From Alcanivorax borkumensis SK2 (lineage in GTDB: Bacteria > Pseudomonadota > Gammaproteobacteria > Pseudomonadales > Alcanivoracaceae): 64,000 nucleotides of DNA. Below are positions 35,587 through 46,734 of the stretch, piece by piece; the first letter of the stretch is position 1; every line of letters begins with the position of its first letter. The position numbers and the translations under genes are program-made. The stretch is from the NCBI RefSeq assembly GCF_000009365.1, contig NC_008260.1:1027501-1091500 (forward strand). The letters are read 5' to 3'. The notes beneath the pieces are model-generated. The model was not told where the DNA came from and did not search any database. It saw only the letters and a list, made by a program, of their open reading frames with translations.

Positions 35587-38500
35587 ATGCGACTGAAATC
35601 AATAAAACTGGCTGGGTTTAAATCCTTTGTGGACCCTACCACCACCTATTTTCCGGAAAACCTCACCGCGGTGGTGGGGCCTAACGGGTGTGGCAAGTCC
35701 AATATTATTGACGCGGTGCGCTGGGTCATGGGGGAATCTTCCGCCAAGCACCTACGTGGTGAGTCCATGGCGGACGTGATTTTTAACGGTTCCAATGCCC
35801 GCAAACCCGTAGCCCAGGCGTCTATTGAGTTAATTTTTGATAACTCCGACGCCACCGTCACCGGTGAATACGGCAAATTCAACGAAATCTCCGTGAAACG
35901 CCAGGTCACCCGGGATGGCCAGTCCAACTATTTCCTCAACAACACCAAGTGCCGGCGTAAGGATATTGCCGATATTTTTTTAGGCACCGGTCTGGGACCG
36001 CGCAGCTACGCCATTATCGAGCAGGGCATGATTTCCCGGTTGATTGAAGCCAAGCCGGAAGAGCTGCGGGTGTATATCGAGGAAGCGGCGGGTATTTCTA
36101 AGTACAAGGCTCGCCGCCGCGAGACCGAGAACCGCATTCGCCGCACCCGCGAGAACCTAGAGCGACTGACTGATATCCGCGATGAGCTGGCACGGCAAAT
36201 CGAACGCCTGAGCCGCCAGGCCAGTGCGGCGGAGAAGTACAAGCAGTATAAAGAGGAAGAGCGGCTGAAAGGGGCCCAGCTCAAGGCGTTGCGCTGGAAA
36301 GGGCTGGATGTGCAGGTTAAGCAGCTGGACCATGTGATTGGCGAGTTGGACGTATCCATGGAAGCAAAAGTGGCGGAACAGCGCCACGTGGATGCGGAAG
36401 TAGAACGTTTGCGCGAGAAGCACCACGAGGTGCAGGAGCGCTTCAACGAAGTGCAGCAGCATTTTTACGCCCTGGGCGCAGAAGTGGCGCGCCTAGAGCA
36501 GAGCATCCAGCATCAGCGTGAGCGCAAGCAGCAATTGTACGAAGAGCTGGACCAAGTTCGTGCCAGCTGGAAAGAGGCGGATGCACACCTGCGCATCGAC
36601 AGCGAGAAAGTGGCTGAGCTAGACGCCATTCTGGCGGAGCGTGAGCCGGAACTGGAAATGGTCTGCGAGCAACAGGAAGCCTCCAGCGAAGCGCTGGCAC
36701 TGGCTGAAGAGACTATGCAGAGCTGGCAGCAGGCGTGGGAAGAATTTAACGGCAAATCCGGCGAATCCCGCCGTCAGGCGGAGGTGGAGCAGTCCCGCAT
36801 TCAGCATCTGGATAAATCCCAGGAGCGTTTGCGCGATCGGATTGACCGGCTGAAAAAAGAACAGGAATCCCTGGACGCCGGCCCGCTGGCCCAGGAAATG
36901 CGCGAGCTGGAAGAGCAGGTTGAGCAATATCGCGGGCAGTCGGAAGAAAACGAACTGCGCAGCGAATCTCTGCAGGAAGAGATCAACCAGCTTCGCCGGG
37001 CTAACGGTGACCGGGGTCGCCAATTGGATGAAGCCCGCGAAAAGCTGCAAAGCCTGAAGGGCCGACGCAGCTCCTTGGAGGCTCTTCAGAAAGCGGCCAT
37101 GGGGGATGATGGCGCGGTCAGCGATTGGCTCACCCGCCATGAGCTGGATGATGAACCGCGGCTGGCGGACCAGCTGCAAGTGGCCGAGGGCTGGGAAAAG
37201 GCGCTGGAAGCGGTGCTCGGCGATAGCATTCAGGCGGTGGCGGTGAGTGGTTTTGAACAGCTCAACGACTGGTTGGACGACCTGTCCCACGGCCGCCTGG
37301 CGCTGGTTAGCCCGGGGGCGGTAAAGGCCACAGCCGGTAGTAAGGCGACACTATTGCGCGACCATGTTGAAGGTCAGGCACCGGAAGGCCTGCTAGCAGG
37401 GGTCTATGTGGCCGATAATCTGGACGCGGCGCTGACCCTGCGCAGTCAGTTAGAGGCCCATGAATCCGTGGTTACCCGTGACGGTATTTGGCTGGGGCCG
37501 GATTGGCTGAAAGTGGCGAAAGAGGAAGACCAAGAAGCCGGTATCCTCGAACGCCGCCGCGAGTTGGAGGCGTTGGTCGGCGAGATTGAGACTCTTCAGG
37601 CCACCGTGGATGATCTGAAAGAGCAGCTAGAAAGCACCCGCGAGCAAATTTCCGAGCTGGAAGAAGAGCGCGAAGAGGTGCAGCGACAAGCGAGCCGAAT
37701 TAACCGAGAGCTGGGTGAAATCAATGCTCAGGTGAGTGCCCGTCAGGTGCGTCTGGAGCAGATTACCATGCGCCGTGAGCGTCTCGGCCGAGAAATGGAC
37801 GAGACCAACGAGCAGCTGGAGCAGGAACAGGAACAGCTGAAAGAAGCCCGGGCGGTGCTGGCCGAAGCGCTGGACGCCATGGAAACCGATAGCGGTGAGC
37901 GCGAAGCGTTGCTCACCCGTCGGGACGAATTGCGTTTGAGCCTGGATGAGTCTCGCCAGAAAGCCCGCCAAGATCGTGACCGGTCCCATCAGCTGGCTAT
38001 GGAGGTGCAGGGTGCTCGCACCCAAGCGGATTCGCTGCGACAGAATTTGAGTCGCCTGGAAGCTCAGGTGCAGATGATGGCCGAGCGCAAGGCGCTGCTC
38101 GAAGAGCAGACCAACGAAGGCGACGAGCCGGGCACCGAATTACAGATGCAGCTGGAAGAAAAGCTGGAAGTGCGCCTGGAAGCCGAGCACAAGCTGGCCG
38201 AAGCTCGCCGTGAACTGGAAACCGTGGACCATGAAATGCGTAACCTGGAAGGCCAGCGCGGCCAATTCGAACGCCAGGCCCAGGAAGTGCGCAGCACCAT
38301 GGAGCAGAAGCGGATGCAGTGGCAGGACCTGAGCACCCGACGGCAAACCGTGGCAGAGCAGCTGGCCGAGCAGAACTTTGACCTGGATACGGTGCTGGAG
38401 AACCTGCCGGACGAGGCGGATGAGCAGCAGTGGGCACAGGAAATGGACATGATTGGTCAGCGGATTTCTCGCCTGGGCCAGATTAACCTGGCGGCCATCG

Positions 38501-39087
38501 ACGAATACCAGCAGCAATCCGAGCGCAAGAACTATCTGGACAGTCAGAATGACGACTTGGAAGATGCCTTGGGCACCCTGGAAAATGCCATTCGCAAGAT
38601 TGATCGCGAGACCCGGGCCCGTTTCAAAGAATATTTCGATCGCATTAACCGTGGCCTGCAGGAGCTATTTCCGAAAGTTTTCGGGGGTGGCCATGCCTAT
38701 TTGGAACTCACTGGCGATGACCTGCTTGATACCGGTGTTACCATTATGGCGCGGCCCCCGGGTAAGCGAAACAGCACCATTCACCTGCTCTCCGGTGGGG
38801 AAAAGGCGCTGACCGCGCTGTCGCTGGTATTCAGTATCTTCCAGCTTAATCCCGCACCGTTTTGTCTGCTTGATGAGGTTGACGCGCCGCTGGATGACGC
38901 GAATGTGGGACGTTTCTGTAACCTAGTGTCGGAAATGTCTGCAAAAGTGCAATTTATCTACATCACACATAACAAGATTGCGATGGAGATGGCTGCTACT
39001 CTGATGGGTGTCACTATGCATGAGCCAGGGGTTTCCCGTCTGGTATCAGTGGATGTGGAAGAAGCGGCCGAAATGGCGGCAATGTGA
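35587..39087 (+). CDS. smc: Chromosome segregation protein SMC
   Basis: This 1166-residue structural maintenance of chromosomes ATPase has the N-terminal Walker A motif VVGPNGCGKSNIIDAVRW. Two long coiled coils, very rich in Glu, Gln, Arg and Leu, run from about 165 to 510 and 660 to 1000. The hinge lies between them (about 510-650), without the hinge glycines being checked in detail. The C-terminal head has the ABC signature LLSGGEKALTALSLVFSIF and Walker B FCLLDEVDAPLDDAN. It loads on DNA with ScpAB and organises the nucleoid. The order smc-zipA-ligA is conserved in many gammaproteobacteria. No scpAB is in view. Confidence 0.97.
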   Translation: MRLKSIKLAGFKSFVDPTTTYFPENLTAVVGPNGCGKSNIIDAVRWVMGESSAKHLRGESMADVIFNGSNARKPVAQASIELIFDNSDATVTGEYGKFNEISVKRQVTRDGQSNYFLNNTKCRRKDIADIFLGTGLGPRSYAIIEQGMISRLIEAKPEELRVYIEEAAGISKYKARRRETENRIRRTRENLERLTDIRDELARQIERLSRQASAAEKYKQYKEEERLKGAQLKALRWKGLDVQVKQLDHVIGELDVSMEAKVAEQRHVDAEVERLREKHHEVQERFNEVQQHFYALGAEVARLEQSIQHQRERKQQLYEELDQVRASWKEADAHLRIDSEKVAELDAILAEREPELEMVCEQQEASSEALALAEETMQSWQQAWEEFNGKSGESRRQAEVEQSRIQHLDKSQERLRDRIDRLKKEQESLDAGPLAQEMRELEEQVEQYRGQSEENELRSESLQEEINQLRRANGDRGRQLDEAREKLQSLKGRRSSLEALQKAAMGDDGAVSDWLTRHELDDEPRLADQLQVAEGWEKALEAVLGDSIQAVAVSGFEQLNDWLDDLSHGRLALVSPGAVKATAGSKATLLRDHVEGQAPEGLLAGVYVADNLDAALTLRSQLEAHESVVTRDGIWLGPDWLKVAKEEDQEAGILERRRELEALVGEIETLQATVDDLKEQLESTREQISELEEEREEVQRQASRINRELGEINAQVSARQVRLEQITMRRERLGREMDETNEQLEQEQEQLKEARAVLAEALDAMETDSGEREALLTRRDELRLSLDESRQKARQDRDRSHQLAMEVQGARTQADSLRQNLSRLEAQVQMMAERKALLEEQTNEGDEPGTELQMQLEEKLEVRLEAEHKLAEARRELETVDHEMRNLEGQRGQFERQAQEVRSTMEQKRMQWQDLSTRRQTVAEQLAEQNFDLDTVLENLPDEADEQQWAQEMDMIGQRISRLGQINLAAIDEYQQQSERKNYLDSQNDDLEDALGTLENAIRKIDRETRARFKEYFDRINRGLQELFPKVFGGGHAYLELTGDDLLDTGVTIMARPPGKRNSTIHLLSGGEKALTALSLVFSIFQLNPAPFCLLDEVDAPLDDANVGRFCNLVSEMSAKVQFIYITHNKIAMEMAATLMGVTMHEPGVSRLVSVDVEEAAEMAAM

Positions 39088-39142
39088 GGAGTCGGTGCCG
39101 TTGTAATAGCGGTGCTTCAGCACAAGCAAGGAAGAAGAGGCG

Positions 39143-40063
39143 ATGGGCCTGAACTTAGAAACATTGATTGGCATTCTGGTTATTTTGATCCTGCTGATTC
39201 TCGTCGACGGTATGCGGCGGATGATCAGAGAGCGGCATGGGCGCCTGCGTATGCGCATTGACCCCCGTTACCGTGACCAACCGGAAGAAGAGGAAGACCG
39301 CGGCCATAACCCAGAGCTAATCGGCTCTGCTCGCGTGATCCGTCGTGCTATGGAAGAGGATCAAAAGGAACGCCCACCCATGGTAATGGAGCCGGATGAA
39401 GCGGCCGCAGATACCCGTACGGCTGAACAGCAAAGCCTGTTCGAAGCCGAGCAAGGATCGGCGCCTCAACCGGGGGGGGCGCCCGAGCCCCAGCCAGAGG
39501 TTGCCCCGGCCCCTAACCCGTCGGCAGTAGAGCGACAGCCAGAATCGACTCCCGAACCTCGTGAGGCGCCTCGCCAAGAGCCACGGATAGAGCCTAAGGC
39601 CGCACCGAAAACGCCCCGCGAGCCTCAGCCCGTGCTGGAAGTGATCGTGGTACACCTGATTGCCCACCGTGGTGCGCCTTTTGACGGTGGCGCTTTACTG
39701 CGCATGCTGTTGGAAGCGGGGTTGCGTTATGGTCGCATGAATATTTTCCATCGCCATGTAAGTGTGAACGGTGCCGATGATTTGCAATTTTCCATGGCCA
39801 ATGCGGTTGAGCCCGGCACTTTTGATTTGGATACCATGGAGAGCAAGACGTTTGCCGGGGTGACATTCTTCCTGAAACTGCCGGGGCCTACTGATGCCAG
39901 GAGCGCATTGGACAAGATGCTGTCTATTTGCCAACGGCTGGCTTCGGAACTGGATGGTGAACTCAAAGATGAACAGCACAGCGTATTGACCCCGCAGACC
40001 ATGGAACACCTACGTCAGCGCGTGCAAGAATTCGAACGGCGCCAACGGGTGCCGAGCGTGTAA
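39143..40063 (+). CDS. zipA: Cell division protein ZipA
   Basis: This 306-residue bitopic protein tethers FtsZ to the inner membrane. The N-terminal anchor LETLIGILVILILLILVDGM is followed by a basic stretch. A long Pro/Glu/Ala-rich linker spans about residues 75-165. The C-terminal ZipA domain starts near LEVIVVHLIAHRGAPFDGGA and contains VEPGTFDLDTMESKTFAGVT, the FtsZ-binding sheet region. The start follows GAAGAAGAGG. It lies 55 bases after smc. Confidence 0.93.
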   Translation: MGLNLETLIGILVILILLILVDGMRRMIRERHGRLRMRIDPRYRDQPEEEEDRGHNPELIGSARVIRRAMEEDQKERPPMVMEPDEAAADTRTAEQQSLFEAEQGSAPQPGGAPEPQPEVAPAPNPSAVERQPESTPEPREAPRQEPRIEPKAAPKTPREPQPVLEVIVVHLIAHRGAPFDGGALLRMLLEAGLRYGRMNIFHRHVSVNGADDLQFSMANAVEPGTFDLDTMESKTFAGVTFFLKLPGPTDARSALDKMLSICQRLASELDGELKDEQHSVLTPQTMEHLRQRVQEFERRQRVPSV

Positions 40064-40068
40064 AAGCA

Positions 40069-40096
40069 GTTGAACGTTTAACGTTGAAAAGCAAAA
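40069..40096. repeat. Palindromic intergenic repeat, copy c
   Basis: GTTGAACGTTTAACGTTGAA followed by AAGCAAAA begins six bases after the zipA stop. It is inverted relative to the copy at 40237. Both share GTTGAACG and TAACGTTGAAA blocks. Confidence 0.65.
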
Positions 40097-40236
40097 GCCA
40101 AGCCCTATCTTGGCGCTTTAGGGGGCGTGCAGCGTAGATTGTCGGATCTCAATGGTACTTGTATTTTTGGGTTCTTGCTGCGCCCTTACTGAAAATCGCT
40201 GGCGTGGCCTTTCCAATAACGAGGCGACAGCCCGTG

Positions 40237-40265
40237 TTTCAACGTTAAGCTTTACGCGTTCAACG
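40237..40265. repeat. Palindromic intergenic repeat, copy d
   Basis: TTTCAACGTTAAGCTTTACG followed by CGTTCAACG is the inverted partner of the copy at 40069. About 140 bases of unrelated sequence lie between them, 45 bases before the ligA start. Confidence 0.65.
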
Positions 40266-40288
40266 CACCCCGCCTTTTCAATCACTAA

Positions 40289-43221
<2,933 letters not shown>

Positions 43222-43352
43222 TAGCGACAAGTGATGGGTTTGGAATGGTAGGAAAACTCCCTGCCTTATGACGGGGTTTGATTTGAATGGTGCTTGATTG
43301 TTACTTGTCGCGGTAAGCTAGAGTTTGTAGCTGATTTTCCCTGGGGTGTTTT

Positions 43353-43781
43353 TTGGATAATGAATCCATCGTTTACGGCTGCATTAAGCATTTACCGTTT
43401 GGTAATTTGCAGGAGCGTAAGACGAGTTGTTTTCAAAACCGCAAGGCCATTCGGCAATTACCGCAGGCAGACGAATGGCCGTTTCTGTGTCGGGAAATGT
43501 TTTGCGTACCCGGAGACGACTTGATGGGCGGCACCTTCCAGACTCAGGTGATTCATTTCGGTATGTCTTACCGTGCGGTGGAGTACGAGTGGGAGCACTG
43601 GATCGCTAAATTTGAATCTCTGCTCAAGAATATGTACTGGGTGAATGCGGTGGTGCACTTGGAAACTGAATTGTCCGGGTTTCATACCTTCGTGTGGGAT
43701 AGTGCCGACGCGTACCACGCACCCTCTGACGCGCCTTTACGGGTGCGTTGCGAGTGGGCCCGTGAAGGGGCTATTTCCTGA
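43353..43781 (+). CDS. Conserved-looking hypothetical protein, 142 aa
   Basis: No family was recognised. The protein is soluble, rich in aromatic residues (Trp, Tyr, Phe), and has well-ordered segments such as AVEYEWEHWIAKFESLLKNM and VVHLETELSGFHTFVWDS. That composition is protein-like rather than random. The start is uncertain: the frame begins at a TTG (43353) behind GGGGTG, with no ATG before the CREMFC segment. There are no membrane segments. Neighbours are an SLT lipoprotein and a PhzF-family gene, which give no functional hint. Confidence 0.6.
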   Translation: MDNESIVYGCIKHLPFGNLQERKTSCFQNRKAIRQLPQADEWPFLCREMFCVPGDDLMGGTFQTQVIHFGMSYRAVEYEWEHWIAKFESLLKNMYWVNAVVHLETELSGFHTFVWDSADAYHAPSDAPLRVRCEWAREGAIS

Positions 43782-43940
43782 ATCTTTGCTTCAACGTTAA
43801 GGCCTGCTTGAGTGCCTGATTAGAGCCTTCCGCCTGTGCAAATAATCTTTTTCCATTTGCCATTATTTCCTCTCTTGCTGATTGCATTCTTTTTTCCTTG
43901 CTGCATAGTCAAGTGAGAAAATCATAAAAAGGTGAGGATG

Positions 43941-44846
43941 ATGGCTCTCAATTATTCATTGCTTGATGTATTTGCTGGCGCACCATTTCAGGGCACTCAG
44001 GTGCCAGTGGTGATGTTGGATTCGGCCAACAGTAGTGATGCCAGTAAAACGGCTATTGCCGGTGAGTTTCAGCAAACTGAAACCGTGTTTATCGAGCCGG
44101 GAAATGATGCTTCGCCGGTGACGGTGTTTAATAGTAAGGGTAAACAACTATTCGGTGCCCACACCATTCTGGCAGCGTCTTATGTCGCTTATGAAATGGG
44201 GCTGACAAAAGATGAAGGGGAATTTGCATCGTTTCTGCTGAAACAAAATGAGCAGTTGATTGAGAGTTTTATTGATAAGGGCGATAGCTCGCCGGGGGCG
44301 ATTCAGTTTGCGCGAGTGCTGAATCCGACAATCGACCGCTACACTCCAGAAGTTCCTCGTTTGGCGGCGGCGCTGAACATTGACGAAAAACATATTTCGT
44401 TCAGTAAGTACAAGCCGATGGTGGTGAGTGTGGACAAGCCCACGCTGATCGTGCCCTTTACTAAACCGGAACACGTACTGGCGGCGAGCCTTAACCCGGA
44501 TCGCTGGTCGGATCTGTTCGGTGGTGTTTATACCTCGGAGCTTTTTCTATTCGCTCCGGGAACCATTACCGGGTTTACGGAATTTCATGGTCGGTTGCTA
44601 AACCCCTCGCTGCCCCGTGATGCGTTTCCGCCGATTGGTGCGGTGATGCCGGAGTTTATTGCCTACCTGGCAGAACAGGGCGAGACGGCGCCCGGTACCC
44701 ATACCCTGTCTGTGGATCGAGGTAGCCATGAAACCCGTAAAAGCATTCTCCATGCAGAATTCGATAAGCGCCCGGGCAAAGAGGTGCGCTGCCGCATTGG
44801 CGGTAACGTGATCAAGATGGGGACGGGGTCACTGCTGTATTCGTGA
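43941..44846 (+). CDS. PhzF-family isomerase/epimerase-like protein
   Basis: This 301-residue protein has the two-domain PhzF/diaminopimelate-epimerase-like layout. It starts with LNYSLLDVFAGAPFQGTQVP and has QQTETVFIEPGND, where the Glu corresponds to the PhzF catalytic position. The normally conserved FGHPT motif reads FGAHT here, followed by ILAASYV. The C-terminal half has the matching LFAPGTITGFTEFHGRLLNP region. PhzF proteins isomerise small metabolites; the substrate of this one is unknown, and no phenazine genes are nearby. The ATG at 43941 is placed six bases after AAGGTG. Confidence 0.85.
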   Translation: MALNYSLLDVFAGAPFQGTQVPVVMLDSANSSDASKTAIAGEFQQTETVFIEPGNDASPVTVFNSKGKQLFGAHTILAASYVAYEMGLTKDEGEFASFLLKQNEQLIESFIDKGDSSPGAIQFARVLNPTIDRYTPEVPRLAAALNIDEKHISFSKYKPMVVSVDKPTLIVPFTKPEHVLAASLNPDRWSDLFGGVYTSELFLFAPGTITGFTEFHGRLLNPSLPRDAFPPIGAVMPEFIAYLAEQGETAPGTHTLSVDRGSHETRKSILHAEFDKRPGKEVRCRIGGNVIKMGTGSLLYS

Positions 44847-44854
44847 CCCTGAGC

Positions 44855-44968
44855 TTATTCGTTACCTGAACGATTTTTCAGGTAGACGATGAACGCCACG
44901 GTGGCGATGACAGTAAGAAACAGCACGAAGGCTGTGATCAGTTGGTCGAGGGTCAAATTACTGAGCAT
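44855..44968 (-). CDS. 37-residue single-helix membrane peptide
   Basis: An ATG at 44968 on the minus strand follows a good ribosome-binding site (AAGGAAG). It opens 37 codons reading MLSNLTLDQLITAFVLFLTV, then IATVAFIVYLKNRSGNE. The product is one clean transmembrane helix with a short acidic/polar N-terminus and a charged C-terminus. It ends nine bases from the PhzF-like stop, convergent with it. Size and shape match bacterial small membrane proteins that associate with larger complexes. No family was recognised, and the partner is unknown. Confidence 0.6.
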   Translation of the reverse strand: MLSNLTLDQLITAFVLFLTVIATVAFIVYLKNRSGNE

Positions 44969-45053
44969 GGGGCTTCCTTGGTGTATAGGTGAAAATGTAT
45001 TTTCAAATTAGCATGGTCGCTAGCGTGTTGCATGGCCAGTGACTGCCAGGCCT

Positions 45054-45071
45054 CTCCTGCAATGGCAGGAG
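45054..45071 (-). terminator. Hairpin after the DAHP synthase gene
   Basis: CTCCTGC (45054-45060) pairs with GCAGGAG (45065-45071) around a four-base loop, 15 bases after the DAHP synthase stop. No U-tract is obvious, so it is a moderate call. Confidence 0.45.
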
Positions 45072-45086
45072 GCCCGGTGTTTGGTG

Positions 45087-46151
45087 TTATTCAATCGCGC
45101 AGAGTGCGGCGCGGGTCTTGTCCCAGCCTAGGCAGCCATCAGTGATGGACAGGCCATGCTGAAGCGGTTTCCCTTGGCCTTGTTTACCGTCGTGGAGATG
45201 GCTTTCCAGCATGATTCCGGCGATGGCGGTTTGTCCTTGAGCTCGTTGTTGCAGCAAATTTTGTAGCACAGCAGGCTGGCGTAACGGGTCTTTACCGCTG
45301 TTGGCATGGCTGCAGTCCACGATCAGGCGTGGGTTACAACCTTTGTTCTTGAGGGCGGCAGTAGCGCGCTGCACGTTGTTGGCATCGTAGTTGGGCCCGT
45401 CGTGGCCGCCACGCAACACCAAATGGGTATCCAGATTGCCGGCGGTTTGTAGCAGCGCGCTGTGGCCGTGTTCATCCATGCCTAAGTGGGTGTGAGGATG
45501 GATCGCCGCGCCCATGGCATCACAGGCCACGTCAATGCTGCCGTCAGTGCCATTCTTGAAACCCACAGGCAGAGCCAGGCCGCTGACCATTTCCCGGTGG
45601 ATCTGGGATTCTGTGGTGCGTGCCCCGATGGCGGCCCAACTAAGCAGGTCGCCTAGGTAATCTGCAGCCATGGGGTGCAGCAGCTCGGTGGCAAGCGGCA
45701 GGCCTAACCGGGCTAAGTCCAGCAACAGGTGGCGGGACACATTCAGGCCAGTGGCGATATCATTGCTGCCATCTAGATGTGGGTCGTAGAGCATGCCTTT
45801 CCAGCCCACAGTGGTGCGGGGCTTTTCCACGTAGGCTCGCATCACAATGAAGACTTTGTCGTCCAGCTGAGCCGCGAGTTCTGCTAGACGGTGCCCGTAT
45901 TCCAAGGCGGACTTAGGGTCGTGAAGTGAGCATGGCCCGGTGATTACCAGCAGACGTGAATCTTTGCCATTGAGAATATTGCGAATCGTCTGACGGTGCT
46001 GCTCAATGTGTGCGGCGAGTGCGGTATTCACCGGCAAGCGCTCACGCAGTACCGCAGGGGAGGGCAGCGGCTGGCTGCGGCGTGGGGTCGCCTGGCGCTC
46101 TTGGATTAGGCTGGCGGCGTTTTCGATATGTTGTGTGCTTACCTGTTGCAT
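45087..46151 (-). CDS. 3-deoxy-7-phosphoheptulonate (DAHP) synthase, type I
   Basis: This 354-residue enzyme condenses phosphoenolpyruvate and erythrose-4-phosphate, the first step of the shikimate pathway. Motifs of the AroF/AroG/AroH class are present: ITGPCSLHDPKSALEYG, MRAYVEKPRTTVGWKG, GFKNGTDGSIDVACDA and DCSHANSGKDPLRQ. Which aromatic amino acid inhibits it cannot be told from sequence. The start has AAGGGAA upstream. The 365-base leader contains a short frame with clustered aromatic codons and an intrinsic terminator, which implies transcription attenuation. Confidence 0.95.
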   Translation of the reverse strand: MQQVSTQHIENAASLIQERQATPRRSQPLPSPAVLRERLPVNTALAAHIEQHRQTIRNILNGKDSRLLVITGPCSLHDPKSALEYGHRLAELAAQLDDKVFIVMRAYVEKPRTTVGWKGMLYDPHLDGSNDIATGLNVSRHLLLDLARLGLPLATELLHPMAADYLGDLLSWAAIGARTTESQIHREMVSGLALPVGFKNGTDGSIDVACDAMGAAIHPHTHLGMDEHGHSALLQTAGNLDTHLVLRGGHDGPNYDANNVQRATAALKNKGCNPRLIVDCSHANSGKDPLRQPAVLQNLLQQRAQGQTAIAGIMLESHLHDGKQGQGKPLQHGLSITDGCLGWDKTRAALCAIE

Positions 46152-46324
46152 GGTGTTCCCTTATTGCGGCGGCGCGTTATCGTCGCGCGTGATTCGTCGA
46201 TCGCTGTTCTGTGCTGTGCAGGTTAGGCCAGCGGCTAAATCGGGTTGTCAGATCGTTCGGTTGATAGCGATACATGCTACTGGCCTCTTGGTGCTGTCTG
46301 TTGTTTGCGGCTGTATATCAGCCA

Positions 46325-46358
46325 ATAAAAAACCCCGGGCGGGTTACCGGCCGGGGTT
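46325..46358 (-). terminator. Intrinsic terminator in the DAHP synthase leader (attenuator)
   Basis: On the minus strand AACCCCGG and CCGGGGTT form a perfect 8-bp stem, followed directly by TTTTTTATT. It lies about 175 bases before the DAHP synthase start and 50 bases after the leader peptide stop. It cannot serve the gene upstream, which is transcribed on the same strand but ends beyond 46735. Termination inside a leader is the hallmark of attenuation. Confidence 0.8.
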
Positions 46359-46391
46359 GGATGTGTTCGGCAGGCGTCCCTTAGCTAGCGG

Positions 46392-46418
46392 GCGCGCCTG
46401 AGTATCAATCAGGCGCGC
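46392..46418 (-). promoter_or_regulatory. Pause/protector hairpin overlapping the leader stop codon
   Basis: GCGCGCCTGA (RNA position 46418 down to 46409) and TCAGGCGCGC (46401 down to 46392) form a perfect 10-bp stem with a seven-base loop. The TGA stop of the leader lies in the first arm. A ribosome stalled on the aromatic codons 10-25 bases upstream would prevent this arm from pairing. This matches the 1:2 hairpin of trp/phe-type attenuators. Confidence 0.7.
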
Positions 46419-46516
46419 GAGCGGCTAAACCAATACCCGTAATATGACGCAGCAGACACCGCCATACCGGCCATCAGGCCAGTCAGGGTGCGTGTGTTGA
46501 ACTGTGCTGCGTGCAT
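46409..46516 (-). CDS. Aromatic leader peptide of the DAHP synthase gene
   Basis: The ATG at 46516 (minus strand, behind the weak site AAGAGA) opens 35 codons: MHAAQFNTRTLTGLMAGMAV, then SAASYYGYWFSRSRA. Residues 25-30 are Tyr-Tyr-Gly-Tyr-Trp-Phe, so five of six codons specify aromatic amino acids, the end products of the pathway. The stop lies in a 10-bp hairpin and a terminator with a U-tract follows. This is the arrangement of ribosome-mediated attenuators. An alternative is a small membrane peptide, since residues 11-30 are hydrophobic; the terminator and hairpins argue against that as sole role. Confidence 0.75.
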   Translation of the reverse strand: MHAAQFNTRTLTGLMAGMAVSAASYYGYWFSRSRA

Positions 46517-46552
46517 AGTTATGTCTCTTGAATGTGCTTCATTTAAGGCTAA

Positions 46553-46581
46553 AGAGTAGCGGTAGCTTGAGAGAGGTGCAA
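46553..46581 (-). promoter_or_regulatory. Possible promoter of the DAHP synthase leader
   Basis: TTGCAC (46576-46581) and TACTCT (46553-46558) on the minus strand are separated by 17 bases. They lie about 37 bases before the leader start codon. The boxes are partial matches, so this is a tentative call. Confidence 0.4.
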
Positions 46582-46679
46582 GAGGCTAGGCCCATGTTGC
46601 ACGATAGCCGCTGACTATTTTTTATATGGCATGGTTTGCGGGCCCACAGTAATTGCTGCGCTGTAGTCCCGCCAGGGTT

Positions 46680-46711
46680 GAGTGGGAGGCGGTTGTCCTC
46701 GCCTCCCACTC
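46680..46711 (-). terminator. Hairpin after the SDR gene
   Basis: GAGTGGGAGGCG (46680-46691) and CGCCTCCCACTC (46700-46711) form a perfect 12-bp stem with an eight-base loop, 23 bases past the SDR stop. No U-tract follows, but the stem is very stable and correctly placed for ending the leftward transcript. Confidence 0.6.
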
Positions 46712-46734
46712 GGTAATACTGAGTGGCGTTTGAT

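Noticed and set aside
43224..43311. GCGACAAGT (43224-43232) with ACTTGTCGC (43303-43311), a 9-bp inverted repeat after the SLT lipoprotein gene.
   Set aside because: The arms are 70 bases apart, there is no U-tract, and no second copy was seen; it may be a degraded element but cannot be supported.
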